Below are positions 36,238 through 45,423 of a stretch of 64,000 nt of DNA, piece by piece. A program made the position numbers and the translations under genes. The stretch is taken from positions 186,001 to 250,000 of the forward strand of contig CAKUDB010000001.1 in the NCBI GenBank assembly GCA_934644775.1, written 5' to 3'. Each line of letters begins with the position of its first letter. Position 1 is the first letter of the stretch. The DNA is from an uncultured bacterium. Lineage in GTDB: Bacteria > Vulcanimicrobiota > Xenobia > Xenobiales > Xenobiaceae. The notes under the pieces are model-generated. The model had not been told where the DNA came from. It saw only the letters and a program-made list of their open reading frames with translations, and ran no database searches.

Positions 36238-38133
36238 CTACTTTTGAGCTTCTTCAAGCAAAGCCTGAGTTAGGGCTGCGGCTTCATCTAAGGGGCAAAC
36301 TAAGTGGAATTTGCCTTTACCTAAAGCCATAAGGTTAAAGCCGTGGGTTGCTAATTCCTCGGCTTTAACTTGGGAAGCCTCTTTAACTTGGAAAACTACC
36401 CTAGTTAAGGAAGCCAAATGAATATTTTCCAAGTTAGCTATACCGCCAGCTAGAGAGGCAAATTCAGCCGCTTTGGCCCGTTGGGCTGAGCTGACAGCTA
36501 CAGGCTCTGCACTTAGGGAATCGAGCGGCGCGGCAGCGGGCAAGGGGGGGGCGGAAGCGTCGCCGTGAGCGCAAATGTACTCTTCAATGTCCGATTTAAG
36601 GTTTTCAGAGAGGGTTCCGAAAATAGCTTGTAAGTTGTTGCCTACAGTAACTACTCCGGCAGCTCCTAAGGCTTTAAGGGCGTCGGGGTTGGCTTTAGAA
36701 ATATCCTTTAAGCCTACGCGCAGGCGAGTAATGCAAGCGTCTAAGCTTACCAAGTTGGCGCGACCGCCCAAAGCTTGGAGCACCTTGCCGGCTAATTCAC
36801 TGCCGCTGCCGCTAGCTCCGGCGCTGGCCATAGCTTCTTCGCGGCCGGGAGTTTTGAAGTTAAAGATCTCGATAGCTTTGCGGAAAACCACATAGTAAAT
36901 GAGAGCATAAATGGGGCCCAGCCAAAGGACGCAGCTAGGGTTGGTGTCGTTGTGGAAGTAGAGTAGGTAGTCGATACAACCTTGGGAGAAGGTAAAGCCC
37001 ATGTGGGCCCCCACCAAGTTCATAACATAGAAAGCGCTACCTACCAAAAGGGCGTGGATAGCGTAAAGGGCCGGAGCTACGAAGAGGAAAGAAAATTCGA
37101 TAGGCTCGGTAATACCGGTCAGGAAGGAAGTTAGAGCTGCCGACATCATAATGCCGCCAACTTGGACACGGTTTTCCGGCTTGGCACTATGCCAAATAGC
37201 AATAGCTGCTGCCGGTAAGCCCCACATCTTGAAGAGGAAGCCGCCACCTAAGATACCAGCGGTCGGGTCGCCGTTAAAGAAGCGGGTAATATCGCCTTGA
37301 ACCACATTACCTTCAGGAGTAGTGAAGCTGCCCATTTGGAAGAAGAAAGGAGCGTTCCAGGCGTGGTGTAAACCGAAAGGCAGCAGAGCCCTTTCTACTA
37401 CGCCGTAGACGGTGGCGGCTAGAGAAGGATTCTCGTTGGCCGCCCAGTTGCCGGCCAAGGTAATGACAGCGCCAATTGGCGGCCAGACGAAGCTAAGCAC
37501 AATACCGGTTAAGATGGCGGCAAAGGCTGTCACAATGGGTACGAAGCGCTTACCGGCAAAGAAGCCCAGGTAAGGGGGCAGCGAGATACGGTAGTATTTA
37601 TTAAAGAGGTAAGCTGTAATAATACCGATAACGATGCCGCCAAAGACGCCCGTATCGACGCTTTTTATGCCCATTATCGTAGTAGTAGAAATAACCGATT
37701 GCTCGCTTAGCAAGCCTCCGCAATCGGGACAGTATTTTAGTATGTCTAGGCCGCGGATAGTAGCCATAACCCCCATAGTGGCATTCATGACCATATAGCC
37801 TACCACAGCGGCTAAGGCGGAGACGCCGTCATTTTTAGTTAAACCTAAGGCTACACCGATAGCGAAAATTAAGGGCAAGTTGCTAAAAATTACTTGGCCC
37901 GATTCGCCCATAATCTTCAAAATAGCTACGCCCAAGGCCATAAGGGTGGGCCAGCCTTGAGTAAAGATGTTGACGCCACTTTTGAGGACGGCGTCTAAAT
38001 TGGCCGGCATCCAGCCATATTTGGAAGCGCCTACGCCCAACAAGATACCTGCCACAGGCAGGACGGCCACCGGCAGCATTAGGGCTTTGCCTATTTGCTG
38101 CAGAATGCCGAAAGCTTTTTTGAAAAAGTTCAC
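36238..38133 (-). CDS. ptsG: PTS glucose/N-acetylglucosamine EIICB with extra degenerate EIIB
   Basis: The 631-residue protein starts MNFFKKAFGILQQIGKALMLPVAVLP, a standard EIIC beginning, and has about ten helices to residue 420. Its first EIIB domain has the phosphorylated Cys in SLDACITRLRVGLKD (near residue 470). A further homologous domain follows at about 560-631 (NIHLASLTRVVFQVKEASQ) that aligns to EIIB but has Ala/Ser where the Cys should be. E. coli PtsG is 477 residues, so the second EIIB is an addition. It imports and phosphorylates glucose or N-acetylglucosamine. The start overlaps the stop of the upstream gene by four bases. Confidence 0.9.
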   Translation of the reverse strand: MNFFKKAFGILQQIGKALMLPVAVLPVAGILLGVGASKYGWMPANLDAVLKSGVNIFTQGWPTLMALGVAILKIMGESGQVIFSNLPLIFAIGVALGLTKNDGVSALAAVVGYMVMNATMGVMATIRGLDILKYCPDCGGLLSEQSVISTTTIMGIKSVDTGVFGGIVIGIITAYLFNKYYRISLPPYLGFFAGKRFVPIVTAFAAILTGIVLSFVWPPIGAVITLAGNWAANENPSLAATVYGVVERALLPFGLHHAWNAPFFFQMGSFTTPEGNVVQGDITRFFNGDPTAGILGGGFLFKMWGLPAAAIAIWHSAKPENRVQVGGIMMSAALTSFLTGITEPIEFSFLFVAPALYAIHALLVGSAFYVMNLVGAHMGFTFSQGCIDYLLYFHNDTNPSCVLWLGPIYALIYYVVFRKAIEIFNFKTPGREEAMASAGASGSGSELAGKVLQALGGRANLVSLDACITRLRVGLKDISKANPDALKALGAAGVVTVGNNLQAIFGTLSENLKSDIEEYICAHGDASAPPLPAAAPLDSLSAEPVAVSSAQRAKAAEFASLAGGIANLENIHLASLTRVVFQVKEASQVKAEELATHGFNLMALGKGKFHLVCPLDEAAALTQALLEEAQK

Positions 38134-40703
38134 CGCTCAATATCCTCCTGTAATTTGCGCACCGCTTCGGAGCTTTCACAAGCTAAGGCCCGGTCGGCCA
38201 ATTGGCGGCACTCTTCCATACTCACTTGGCGGATTCTCTCTTTGACAGCCGGTATAGCCGGGGCCGCCACACTCAGTTCATCTACTCCCAAGCCCACTAA
38301 AATAGCTGTAGCTTGCAAGTCGCCGCCAATACCTCCACACACGCCTACTTTACGTTTATGTTGGTGAGCGCCGTCGACGGTCAATTTTATTAAGCGCAAA
38401 ATCGAAGGATGGAGGCTGTCTACTAGGCCGGCCAATTGAGGATGGCCGCGGTCGATAGCTGTAGTATATTGGGTGAGATCGTTGGTGCCGATAGAGAAGA
38501 AGTCTACTTCCTGGGCTAAAGTTTCGGCCATTAAGGCGGCGGCAGGTACCTCCACCATAATACCTAGGGGTACTTTAACGCCTAAATTTTTGCATTCTTC
38601 TTCAAAGAGCTTTTTAGCTTGGCGATATTCACCAATAGTCGTCACCATAGGTAACATAATGCGCACTTTGGCAAAGCCGGCCGCCCTTAAAATGGCCCTA
38701 AACTGGGTGCGCAACAAGTCGGGACGCAGTAAGGATATGCGCAAACCGCGCTCGCCCAAGAAAGGATTGGCTTCTTGAGGAATAGGCAAATAGGGCAAGG
38801 GTTTGTCGCCGCCTACATCGAGGGTGCGAATGATTAGTGTGGCCTTAGGCCCCAAAGTGCGGGCAATCTGACCATAAATGTCGGCTTGCTCATCTTCGCT
38901 GGGCGGAGTAGTGCGGGCCAAGAAGAGAAATTCGCTGCGCAATAACCCTACGCCGTCGGCCCCTAGTGTCACCGCTTGCTCGGTATCGGCCACTGAGCCG
39001 ACATTAGCTGCCACTTCTACCAAGCGACCATCGCTAGTTTGGGCGGGATCTTTGGCTTTGGCTAACAACTGGCGGCGGTGTTCTTGTTGAAGCTTAAGCT
39101 TTTCTTGGGCTTCTTGGTAGCGTTGGGCGTCAGGGTTAAGCTCTAAGGTGCCCTTAGTGCCGCTTAAGATAGCTTTGGTACCGTTGTCTATAGTAAGGGC
39201 GCGGGCCGAGATACCGGCCAAAGCGGGCAGATCGAGGGAGCGGGCCAAGATGGCCACGTGGGAAGTGGATCCGCCCAACACAGTAGCGAAGCCGACTACT
39301 TTAGAGCGGTCTAAGGCCGCCGTATCCGAAGGGGTCAAGTCTTCGGCAATAAGGATAGTGTTTTCAGGGAAATTGTGGATAGTAGGCGCTTGGCCCATAA
39401 GTAAGCGCAATACCCTTTGGCCCACATCTTTTAAGTCGACGGCTCGGGCGGCCATTAGTTGGTGGCTCAGTTGGGCTAGACGCTCCGCTTGGCCGGTGTA
39501 AGCTTGTTGCCAACTGTAAGCGGCACTCTTCCCTTTGGCTATACCGGCTTCAGCTTGCTCAAGCAAATCTGGATCGTCCAACAGCTCGCGGTGGGCGGCG
39601 AAGATGCCAGCCTTATTGGGATCGGCTTTGGCCTTCATAGTTATTTCTAAAAATTCTAGTTCGTTTTGGCCTTTTTTTAGAGCTGCGCGCAGTTTCTGCA
39701 ACTCTTTTTCCTGGCCTTGGCCTTCTTCTTCTACTTTGTATTCGGCCCGCTGCATTTGGTAGATGCACCCTACGGCCAAGCCCGGAGAAGCAGAAACGGC
39801 ATGTAATAAGTTTTCCGTGTCTGGGGTGTGAGGGTTGGGAAAAGCCGGCGTCAAGGGGCCAGGCGTAATCATGGGCTGAGCTTGTACATTTATGTCCGGT
39901 CGGGCGTTGACGCCGGAACTTCCTGGAACTTCGGGCTTTTCGCCTAAGCCGCTGGCCAAAGCCTCACTTAAAGCTTCTAAAGCTTCTTGGCCATCTTCGC
40001 CGCTAGCTCTAAAGCGCACTACTTCATTATGTAGCACTTGTAAGCTCATTAAAGCTACGACACTTTTGCAATTGGCAAATTGCTCACCGCGCACGATTTG
40101 TAAGTTGGACTTAAACTTTTTGGCTAAATTGGCTAAGACGGCCGCCGGGCGAGCGTGCAACCCTTGAGGATTAGGCACTACTATGGGCTCAGACATTAGA
40201 CTCAAGCCGGAAGTAGTCTCTTTATCTTCTTCTTTTTGAGCTAAAGTGGCTTCGATTAGCAGATCTTGGCCAGCTTTTTTGTATCCCGGTTTTATTTCCA
40301 GATTTTTGAGGGCTTCAGTATTAGTAACTAAGACTAAAGTAATCAGGCTGCGGGCTTTTTCGGCGATAAGGCCTGCGTCAAAGGCTATAAGCTCCTGCCC
40401 TTTTTCTACTGAATCGCCCACTTTAACTTTAGGGGTAAAACCTTCGCTCTTTAAGGCTACCGTATCTAAGCCTATATGCATAAGCACTTCTAAGCCGGAA
40501 GGAGTTTCTAAAGTCAGAGCGTGACAGGAAGGGTGAATTTGCTTGACGATCCCCGGACAAGGGGCCAACAAGACTTCTGAAGTTGGATCTATAGCTACAC
40601 CGTCGCCTACCATCTTACCAGCAAAAACTGGATCTGGCACGCGCTCGAGCTCTATAGTCTGTCCCGAAAGGGGAGCATATAAAGCGACAGCATGATTGCT
40701 CAC
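38130..40703 (-). CDS. Fused EIIA(Glc)-HPr-Enzyme I phosphotransfer protein
   Basis: The protein is one polypeptide of about 857 residues: EIIA (about 5-150; MHIGLDTVAL with the active His), HPr (about 165-250; NPQGLHARPAA, His active, and CKSVVALMSL with the Ser regulatory site), then Enzyme I (about 300-857; GGSTSHVAILARSL with the active His, and GVCGG-IGGD near the end). It would pass phosphate from PEP through all three sites to the EIIB of the next gene. The start is uncertain: I chose GTG 40703; an in-frame TTG lies at 40733. GGAGTG precedes the GTG by 13 bases. Comparable fusions exist in other PTS systems. Confidence 0.9.
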   Translation of the reverse strand: MSNHAVALYAPLSGQTIELERVPDPVFAGKMVGDGVAIDPTSEVLLAPCPGIVKQIHPSCHALTLETPSGLEVLMHIGLDTVALKSEGFTPKVKVGDSVEKGQELIAFDAGLIAEKARSLITLVLVTNTEALKNLEIKPGYKKAGQDLLIEATLAQKEEDKETTSGLSLMSEPIVVPNPQGLHARPAAVLANLAKKFKSNLQIVRGEQFANCKSVVALMSLQVLHNEVVRFRASGEDGQEALEALSEALASGLGEKPEVPGSSGVNARPDINVQAQPMITPGPLTPAFPNPHTPDTENLLHAVSASPGLAVGCIYQMQRAEYKVEEEGQGQEKELQKLRAALKKGQNELEFLEITMKAKADPNKAGIFAAHRELLDDPDLLEQAEAGIAKGKSAAYSWQQAYTGQAERLAQLSHQLMAARAVDLKDVGQRVLRLLMGQAPTIHNFPENTILIAEDLTPSDTAALDRSKVVGFATVLGGSTSHVAILARSLDLPALAGISARALTIDNGTKAILSGTKGTLELNPDAQRYQEAQEKLKLQQEHRRQLLAKAKDPAQTSDGRLVEVAANVGSVADTEQAVTLGADGVGLLRSEFLFLARTTPPSEDEQADIYGQIARTLGPKATLIIRTLDVGGDKPLPYLPIPQEANPFLGERGLRISLLRPDLLRTQFRAILRAAGFAKVRIMLPMVTTIGEYRQAKKLFEEECKNLGVKVPLGIMVEVPAAALMAETLAQEVDFFSIGTNDLTQYTTAIDRGHPQLAGLVDSLHPSILRLIKLTVDGAHQHKRKVGVCGGIGGDLQATAILVGLGVDELSVAAPAIPAVKERIRQVSMEECRQLADRALACESSEAVRKLQEDIER

Positions 40704-40763
40704 GTGAAATAGCACACTCCAAAAAAATATCAAAAAGCCCGCCGAAATTCGACATTTTAATCG

Positions 40764-40807
40764 GCCTCCCTCTGCTAGTTTACTGTAGTTACACTTAAGA
40801 GGGAGGC
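40764..40807. promoter_or_regulatory. 10-bp inverted repeat between the divergent PTS and GDH genes
   Basis: GCCTCCCTCT and AGAGGGAGGC pair perfectly around a 24-base AT-rich centre. It lies upstream of both divergent genes and could be an operator or leader stem; a PTS antiterminator role is possible but not shown. Confidence 0.45.
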
Positions 40808-40873
40808 GGCCAAAAAAAGGCGAAAGCCGCCAAATTAAGCAGCTTTTCAGAAGGGACGGAGCTAACTTTTTAT

Positions 40874-42226
40874 ATGGGTATGCGAACGACGACTCTAGAT
40901 TTGATTATGGGCCAAGTTGCGGTGCGCAATCCTGGCGAACCGGAATTCCTGCAAGCGGTGCGAGAGGTCTTCTCGTCAGTAGTGCCTGTAGTAGAAGCCA
41001 ATCCTGTTTACCGGCGCATGAAAGTGTTAGAGCGTCTAGTCGAGCCTGAAAGGGTAATTATTTTCCGTGTCCCTTGGGTCGACGATCTGGGCAATACCCA
41101 AATTAACCGAGGCTACCGCGTGGAAATGTGTGGCGCTATCGGCCCTTTCCAAGGCGGCTTGCGGTTCCATCCCAGTGTAGATCTAAGTATTATTAAGTTT
41201 TTAGCTTTTGAGCAAGTCTTTCGCAATTCTCTCACTTGTTTGCCTCTAGGTGGGGCCAAAGGCGGAGCCGATTTCGATCCTAAGGGCAAGTCCGATATGG
41301 AAGTTATGCGCTTTTGCCAATCCTTTATGGCTGAGCTCTTTCGCCATTTGGGCCCTACTGTCGATGTGGCCACTAGCGGTTTGGGAGTAAGCGGTCGAGA
41401 GATTGGCTATCTCTTCGGTATGTACCGCAAGCTCTCGGGCCAATTCTCCGGCGCTCTGACCAATAAAGGTTTGGGTTGGGGTGGCTCTATGTTGCGCCCG
41501 GAAGCTACCGGCTTTGGGGTGATCTATTTTATAGAAAGTATGTTACAGCGCCGCAGCGAGACTTTGGAAGATAAGCGCATCGTTATTTCCGGCTCGGGCA
41601 ATGTAGCCCAATTCGCCGCCAAAAAAGCTATCGCTATGGGGGCCAAAGTGCTGACTATGTCAGACTCTTCCGGCATGATCTACGATCCCGACGGCATAGA
41701 CGAAGATAAGCTCGATTGGATTATGGAACTAAAGAATTTGCGTCGCGGCCGCATTAGAGAATATGTCGACGAATTTGACGGCGCTGAATATATCGAAGGC
41801 GGCGCTCCTTGGAATATCCCTTGCGACGTAGCCATTCCGGCCGCTACCCAAAATGAAATCTTCCTAGAAGACGCCCAGGCTCTGATCGCTAATGGGGTAG
41901 CTGTAGTGGCTGAAGCGGCCGATATGCCCTGTATGCCGGAAGCTATATCAGAGTTTTTGCGCCATAAAGTGCTCTTTGGCCCCAGCAAGGCGGTCAATGC
42001 TGGCGGCGTGGCCACCTCTGGCTTAGAAATGTCACAAAACGCTTCCCATGAGAGTTGGAGCAGCGAAGAGATAGAACAGCGTTTGCGGCGCATTATGGCT
42101 TCGATCCATGAAGCTTGTGTGCGCTACGGTCGCAGCGATGACGGCTTCGTCAATTATGTGCGCGGGGCCAACGTGGCCGGTTTTGTCAAAGTGGCCGACG
42201 CTATGGTCGATCAGGGCATTATCTAA
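40874..42226 (+). CDS. gdhA: Glutamate dehydrogenase homologue with altered active site
   Basis: The 450-residue protein is collinear with hexameric glutamate dehydrogenases and keeps the fold, a GSGNVAQFAAKKA dinucleotide site and a C-terminal GANVAGF. But key residues differ. The GPYKGG lysine is Gln93 (GPFQGG). The second substrate lysine (FEQAFK) is Arg117. The catalytic aspartate of PAGD is Gly169 (ATSG). Only the lysine of GGAKGG (Lys129) is kept. In characterised enzymes these residues hold the carboxylates and transfer protons, so standard glutamate dehydrogenase activity is doubtful. It may use another substrate, or be structural. The gene is followed by a PEP/pyruvate-binding gene. 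Confidence 0.8.
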   Translation: MGMRTTTLDLIMGQVAVRNPGEPEFLQAVREVFSSVVPVVEANPVYRRMKVLERLVEPERVIIFRVPWVDDLGNTQINRGYRVEMCGAIGPFQGGLRFHPSVDLSIIKFLAFEQVFRNSLTCLPLGGAKGGADFDPKGKSDMEVMRFCQSFMAELFRHLGPTVDVATSGLGVSGREIGYLFGMYRKLSGQFSGALTNKGLGWGGSMLRPEATGFGVIYFIESMLQRRSETLEDKRIVISGSGNVAQFAAKKAIAMGAKVLTMSDSSGMIYDPDGIDEDKLDWIMELKNLRRGRIREYVDEFDGAEYIEGGAPWNIPCDVAIPAATQNEIFLEDAQALIANGVAVVAEAADMPCMPEAISEFLRHKVLFGPSKAVNAGGVATSGLEMSQNASHESWSSEEIEQRLRRIMASIHEACVRYGRSDDGFVNYVRGANVAGFVKVADAMVDQGII

Positions 42227-42291
42227 AGGGTAGATATTGTTGATCGATTATAGGCCAAGCTAAAGACAAGAAGGAGTCTAGCAAATAATAA

Positions 42292-45200
42292 ATGAGATCA
42301 TTAGGGAAATTTTACGAGCTGGCTTCTTATCGGGTGCGCGAGGTACTATTCGTCTCTTCCGAATATGACGCTTTTATTTTGGAAACAGAAAACCAGTTAG
42401 CCGAGCGCCTCTTTTATCGCTATTCCGAATTTTTTATGGTGGGCGTACCTCGCATAAGCCACGCTTGTTCTCCCCAGCGGGCTCTAGAAATTTTGGCCAG
42501 CCACCGCGTCGATCTGATAGTTATTGCCATACGCGACTCTTCTTCATTAAGTACAGCTTTTCTCTCCCGCCTTTATAAAAGTGCCCCCACCATTCCCGTC
42601 ATTTTGCTTATTTTAGATCCGGGCTGTTTACATGGCTTAAATTTAGGGCGCTTGCCTAAATGGTTAGCCGGAGTCTACCTTTGGACAGGCGATTTAAGTT
42701 TGGTGACAGCTATGTTTAATCAAATTGAAGATCGCTTCAATGTTGAGCACGATACTAAGTCTACTGGTGTCCAGGTAATTATTACTGTAGAAGATACGGT
42801 AGCCGACTATTCGGTCTTTTTGCCTCATCTTTACGACGAACTTTTTGAGCAAAATCGCTCCCTTTCCGGTGAAGGGGTCAATTTTACCCAGCGCACTTTG
42901 CGTATGTTAGCTCGCCCCAAAATTTTATTAGCTTCAGACTACGAGTCGGCCCAAGCTCTCTTTGACAAATATCAGCGCTACGTTTTAGCTTTAATTAGCG
43001 ACGTCAGCTTTAGAGTAAAAGGTAAACAAGATGGCCAGGCCGGCTTTAAGTTGGCCGCCTATTGCTCAGAGCGCAAGCCTAAGTTGCCTATTTTGCTCCA
43101 ATCTTCCGATTCGGCCAACTCGCAAAAGGCCACCGATAAAGGCTGGCATTTTGCCAACAAGAGGCCGGAAGTCTTCCGCCCAGCTTTACATCTTTTCTTG
43201 GAAGAGAGCTTGGGCTTTGGCAATTTTGTCTTCCGTATGCCCGACCGCACCGAAGTAGCCCGAGCTCGCGATACCTATGAATTAGAGCGTTTGCTGCATA
43301 CGGTCGACTTGCGCTCTTTCTATTACCACGCTATCAATAATAACTTTAGCGTTTGGTTGCGGGCTCGCCACTACTTTAACTTAGCCAATACTGTCGAAAA
43401 TTTGAAGATAAGCGATTTTTCTGGCCCAGAAGAGATGCGCCAGCACCTTATTCGCATTTTGCAAGATGCAGCCCGTGAAGAGCGTCAAGGGGTGGTGGCC
43501 GATTTCTCGGTTCATCGCAGCGACAATTTCGGCCACAACTTTTTCCGCGTCGGTCGGGGCTCTATTGGCGGTAAAGGGCGGGGCATAGCCTTTATCAATT
43601 TCCTATTGGCCAAAGACGATTTTATTACCGAGCGTCCCGGCTTAAAAGTGGCTATTCCGCGCACCTTAGTTTTAGGCGTCGATGTTTACGACCGCTTTAT
43701 GGAACTGAACAATTTTAGCGTAAGGGGACAGCGGGCCTTTACCGACGAAGAATTGACCGATATTTACTTAAAGGCTCAGCTGCCGCCGGAGATGATCGAG
43801 GAATTGAGGGCGGCTTTTGCTCTCTTGCACGGCCCCTTGGCGGTGCGCTCTTCCAGTTTATTAGAAGATTCGCAAAATCAATCTTGCGCCGGCATCTACG
43901 CTACTTACATGATTCCCGACAACCACGAAGATTCGTCGCGCCGTTTTGAGCTTATATGCCAAGCTATCAAGCGTGTCTATATGTCGGCCGTCTCTTCCCG
44001 AGCCCAAGCCTACTTGGCCAGTGCCCAATATTTAGGGGCCGAAGAGAAGATGGCCGTTATTTTACAAGAGACGGTAGGCTCTCTTCACGGTCGCTATTTT
44101 TATCCCAACTTTTCGGGCGTGGCCATGTCGGTCAATTATTATCCCATAGGGCCGCAACATATAGACGACGGTATTGCGGCTATGGCTTTGGGCTTAGGCA
44201 ATACTGTAGCCGATGGCGGCAGTTGTATGCGTTTTTCTCCCAAATGGCCCAAAGTTTTGCCCCATCAATATTATCAAGAGCTCTACTTAAATTATTCCCA
44301 GCGTGAGTTCTATGCTATCGAATTAGACGCTTCTACTCCAGAGAATCCCAGCGGTTTAGTCAAATTGCAATTGAAACAAGCCGAAGAGGATGGTACTTTA
44401 GCTCCTATAGGCTCGGTATTCTCTCCCCAAAGCAACACTTGGCGCGATTCTTTGGAATATTCGGGGCCTCGGGCCGTCACTTTTAGTAATATTTTACAAA
44501 ATGGCCAAGTCCCTTTGGCCCAATGTTTGGAAGAATTGTTAGACCGCTTTAAGGTAGCTATCGGTTGTCCCGTAGAAGTTGAATTTGCTGTCGAGTTGGG
44601 CCCTTCTTTTACTAAGCGCAACGATTTTCTCTATTCGGTACAGAGCGATCCCGAGCCCGAAGAAGCTAGCCAAGATAAGCCTACCCTTTATATTTTGCAA
44701 CTTCGCCCTCTTACCAGTTTAGCTGTAGGTGAAGAGATCCACGCTTGTGGTTATCGTTGCCAGGATATAGTCTGTACTGGCGATTCTTTAGGCCACGGGG
44801 CTATAGACGATATTTACGATCTTATTTGGGTAGTGGGCTCTAATTTAAGCGCTCGGGAAGCGCGTTTAGCTGCCGCCAGGATTGGCCGTTTCAATAGTGC
44901 TTTAGTAAAAGAAAAGCGCCCTTATTTATTGATAGGGCCAGGCCGTTGGGGCTCGCTCGATCCCAATTTGGGTATTCCTGTCCAAATTAACCAAGTTATG
45001 GGAGCTAAAGCTATAGTGGAATTGCCCTACGGAGATCGCTTTGTTGAGCCTTCTATGGGCTCCCATTTCTTCCACGAATTGGCCGCTATGCACATTTGCT
45101 ATTTAAATCTATCTTTTGAGGGCCAGGAGCGAGCCTTTAATCAAGGGATTCGCAGCGGTATTTGTCGGGACGATACTTCTGTAAAGTGTGTCGACAAGAT

Positions 45201-45417
45201 TACCCAAGATTATATCGATTTAGACTATCTCAAAGCTTTGCCAATATTAAGTGAAGCTGATGGAGTTAGACATATACGTTTGGACAACCCCTTGCCGGTG
45301 CGCGTCAATGGGCGCTGTTGTCGTGGGGTTATTCTGAAGAGCAATATAAAAGAGACGAGCGATCAGGAAGAAAAACTTAATTTCTCCTTGCCACCGGTCG
45401 AGTCCTCAATTTGGTAA
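42292..45417 (+). CDS. PEP/pyruvate-binding-domain protein with receiver-like N-terminal domains
   Basis: The 1041-residue protein contains a pyruvate-phosphate-dikinase N-terminal ATP-binding domain (about 430-850; GRGSIGGKGRGIAFINFL, PLAVRSSSLLEDSQ, AVILQETVGS). The catalytic phospho-histidine swivel domain and PEP-binding barrel of PPDK are missing. Two receiver-like folds precede it: 10-150 (lacking a clear phospho-Asp) and 210-310 (Asp in ALISDVSF). This family is seen in some Proteobacteria and other phyla with unclear roles in PEP or pyruvate sensing. AAGGAG lies 15 bases upstream. It ends seven bases before the transporter gene. Confidence 0.72.
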   Translation: MRSLGKFYELASYRVREVLFVSSEYDAFILETENQLAERLFYRYSEFFMVGVPRISHACSPQRALEILASHRVDLIVIAIRDSSSLSTAFLSRLYKSAPTIPVILLILDPGCLHGLNLGRLPKWLAGVYLWTGDLSLVTAMFNQIEDRFNVEHDTKSTGVQVIITVEDTVADYSVFLPHLYDELFEQNRSLSGEGVNFTQRTLRMLARPKILLASDYESAQALFDKYQRYVLALISDVSFRVKGKQDGQAGFKLAAYCSERKPKLPILLQSSDSANSQKATDKGWHFANKRPEVFRPALHLFLEESLGFGNFVFRMPDRTEVARARDTYELERLLHTVDLRSFYYHAINNNFSVWLRARHYFNLANTVENLKISDFSGPEEMRQHLIRILQDAAREERQGVVADFSVHRSDNFGHNFFRVGRGSIGGKGRGIAFINFLLAKDDFITERPGLKVAIPRTLVLGVDVYDRFMELNNFSVRGQRAFTDEELTDIYLKAQLPPEMIEELRAAFALLHGPLAVRSSSLLEDSQNQSCAGIYATYMIPDNHEDSSRRFELICQAIKRVYMSAVSSRAQAYLASAQYLGAEEKMAVILQETVGSLHGRYFYPNFSGVAMSVNYYPIGPQHIDDGIAAMALGLGNTVADGGSCMRFSPKWPKVLPHQYYQELYLNYSQREFYAIELDASTPENPSGLVKLQLKQAEEDGTLAPIGSVFSPQSNTWRDSLEYSGPRAVTFSNILQNGQVPLAQCLEELLDRFKVAIGCPVEVEFAVELGPSFTKRNDFLYSVQSDPEPEEASQDKPTLYILQLRPLTSLAVGEEIHACGYRCQDIVCTGDSLGHGAIDDIYDLIWVVGSNLSAREARLAAARIGRFNSALVKEKRPYLLIGPGRWGSLDPNLGIPVQINQVMGAKAIVELPYGDRFVEPSMGSHFFHELAAMHICYLNLSFEGQERAFNQGIRSGICRDDTSVKCVDKITQDYIDLDYLKALPILSEADGVRHIRLDNPLPVRVNGRCCRGVILKSNIKETSDQEEKLNFSLPPVESSIW

Positions 45418-45423
45418 AAAATA

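Noticed and set aside
40734..40873. Classic RAT/BglG-type antiterminator for the PTS genes
   Set aside because: An inverted repeat exists but no conserved RAT sequence or adjacent antiterminator gene was seen.
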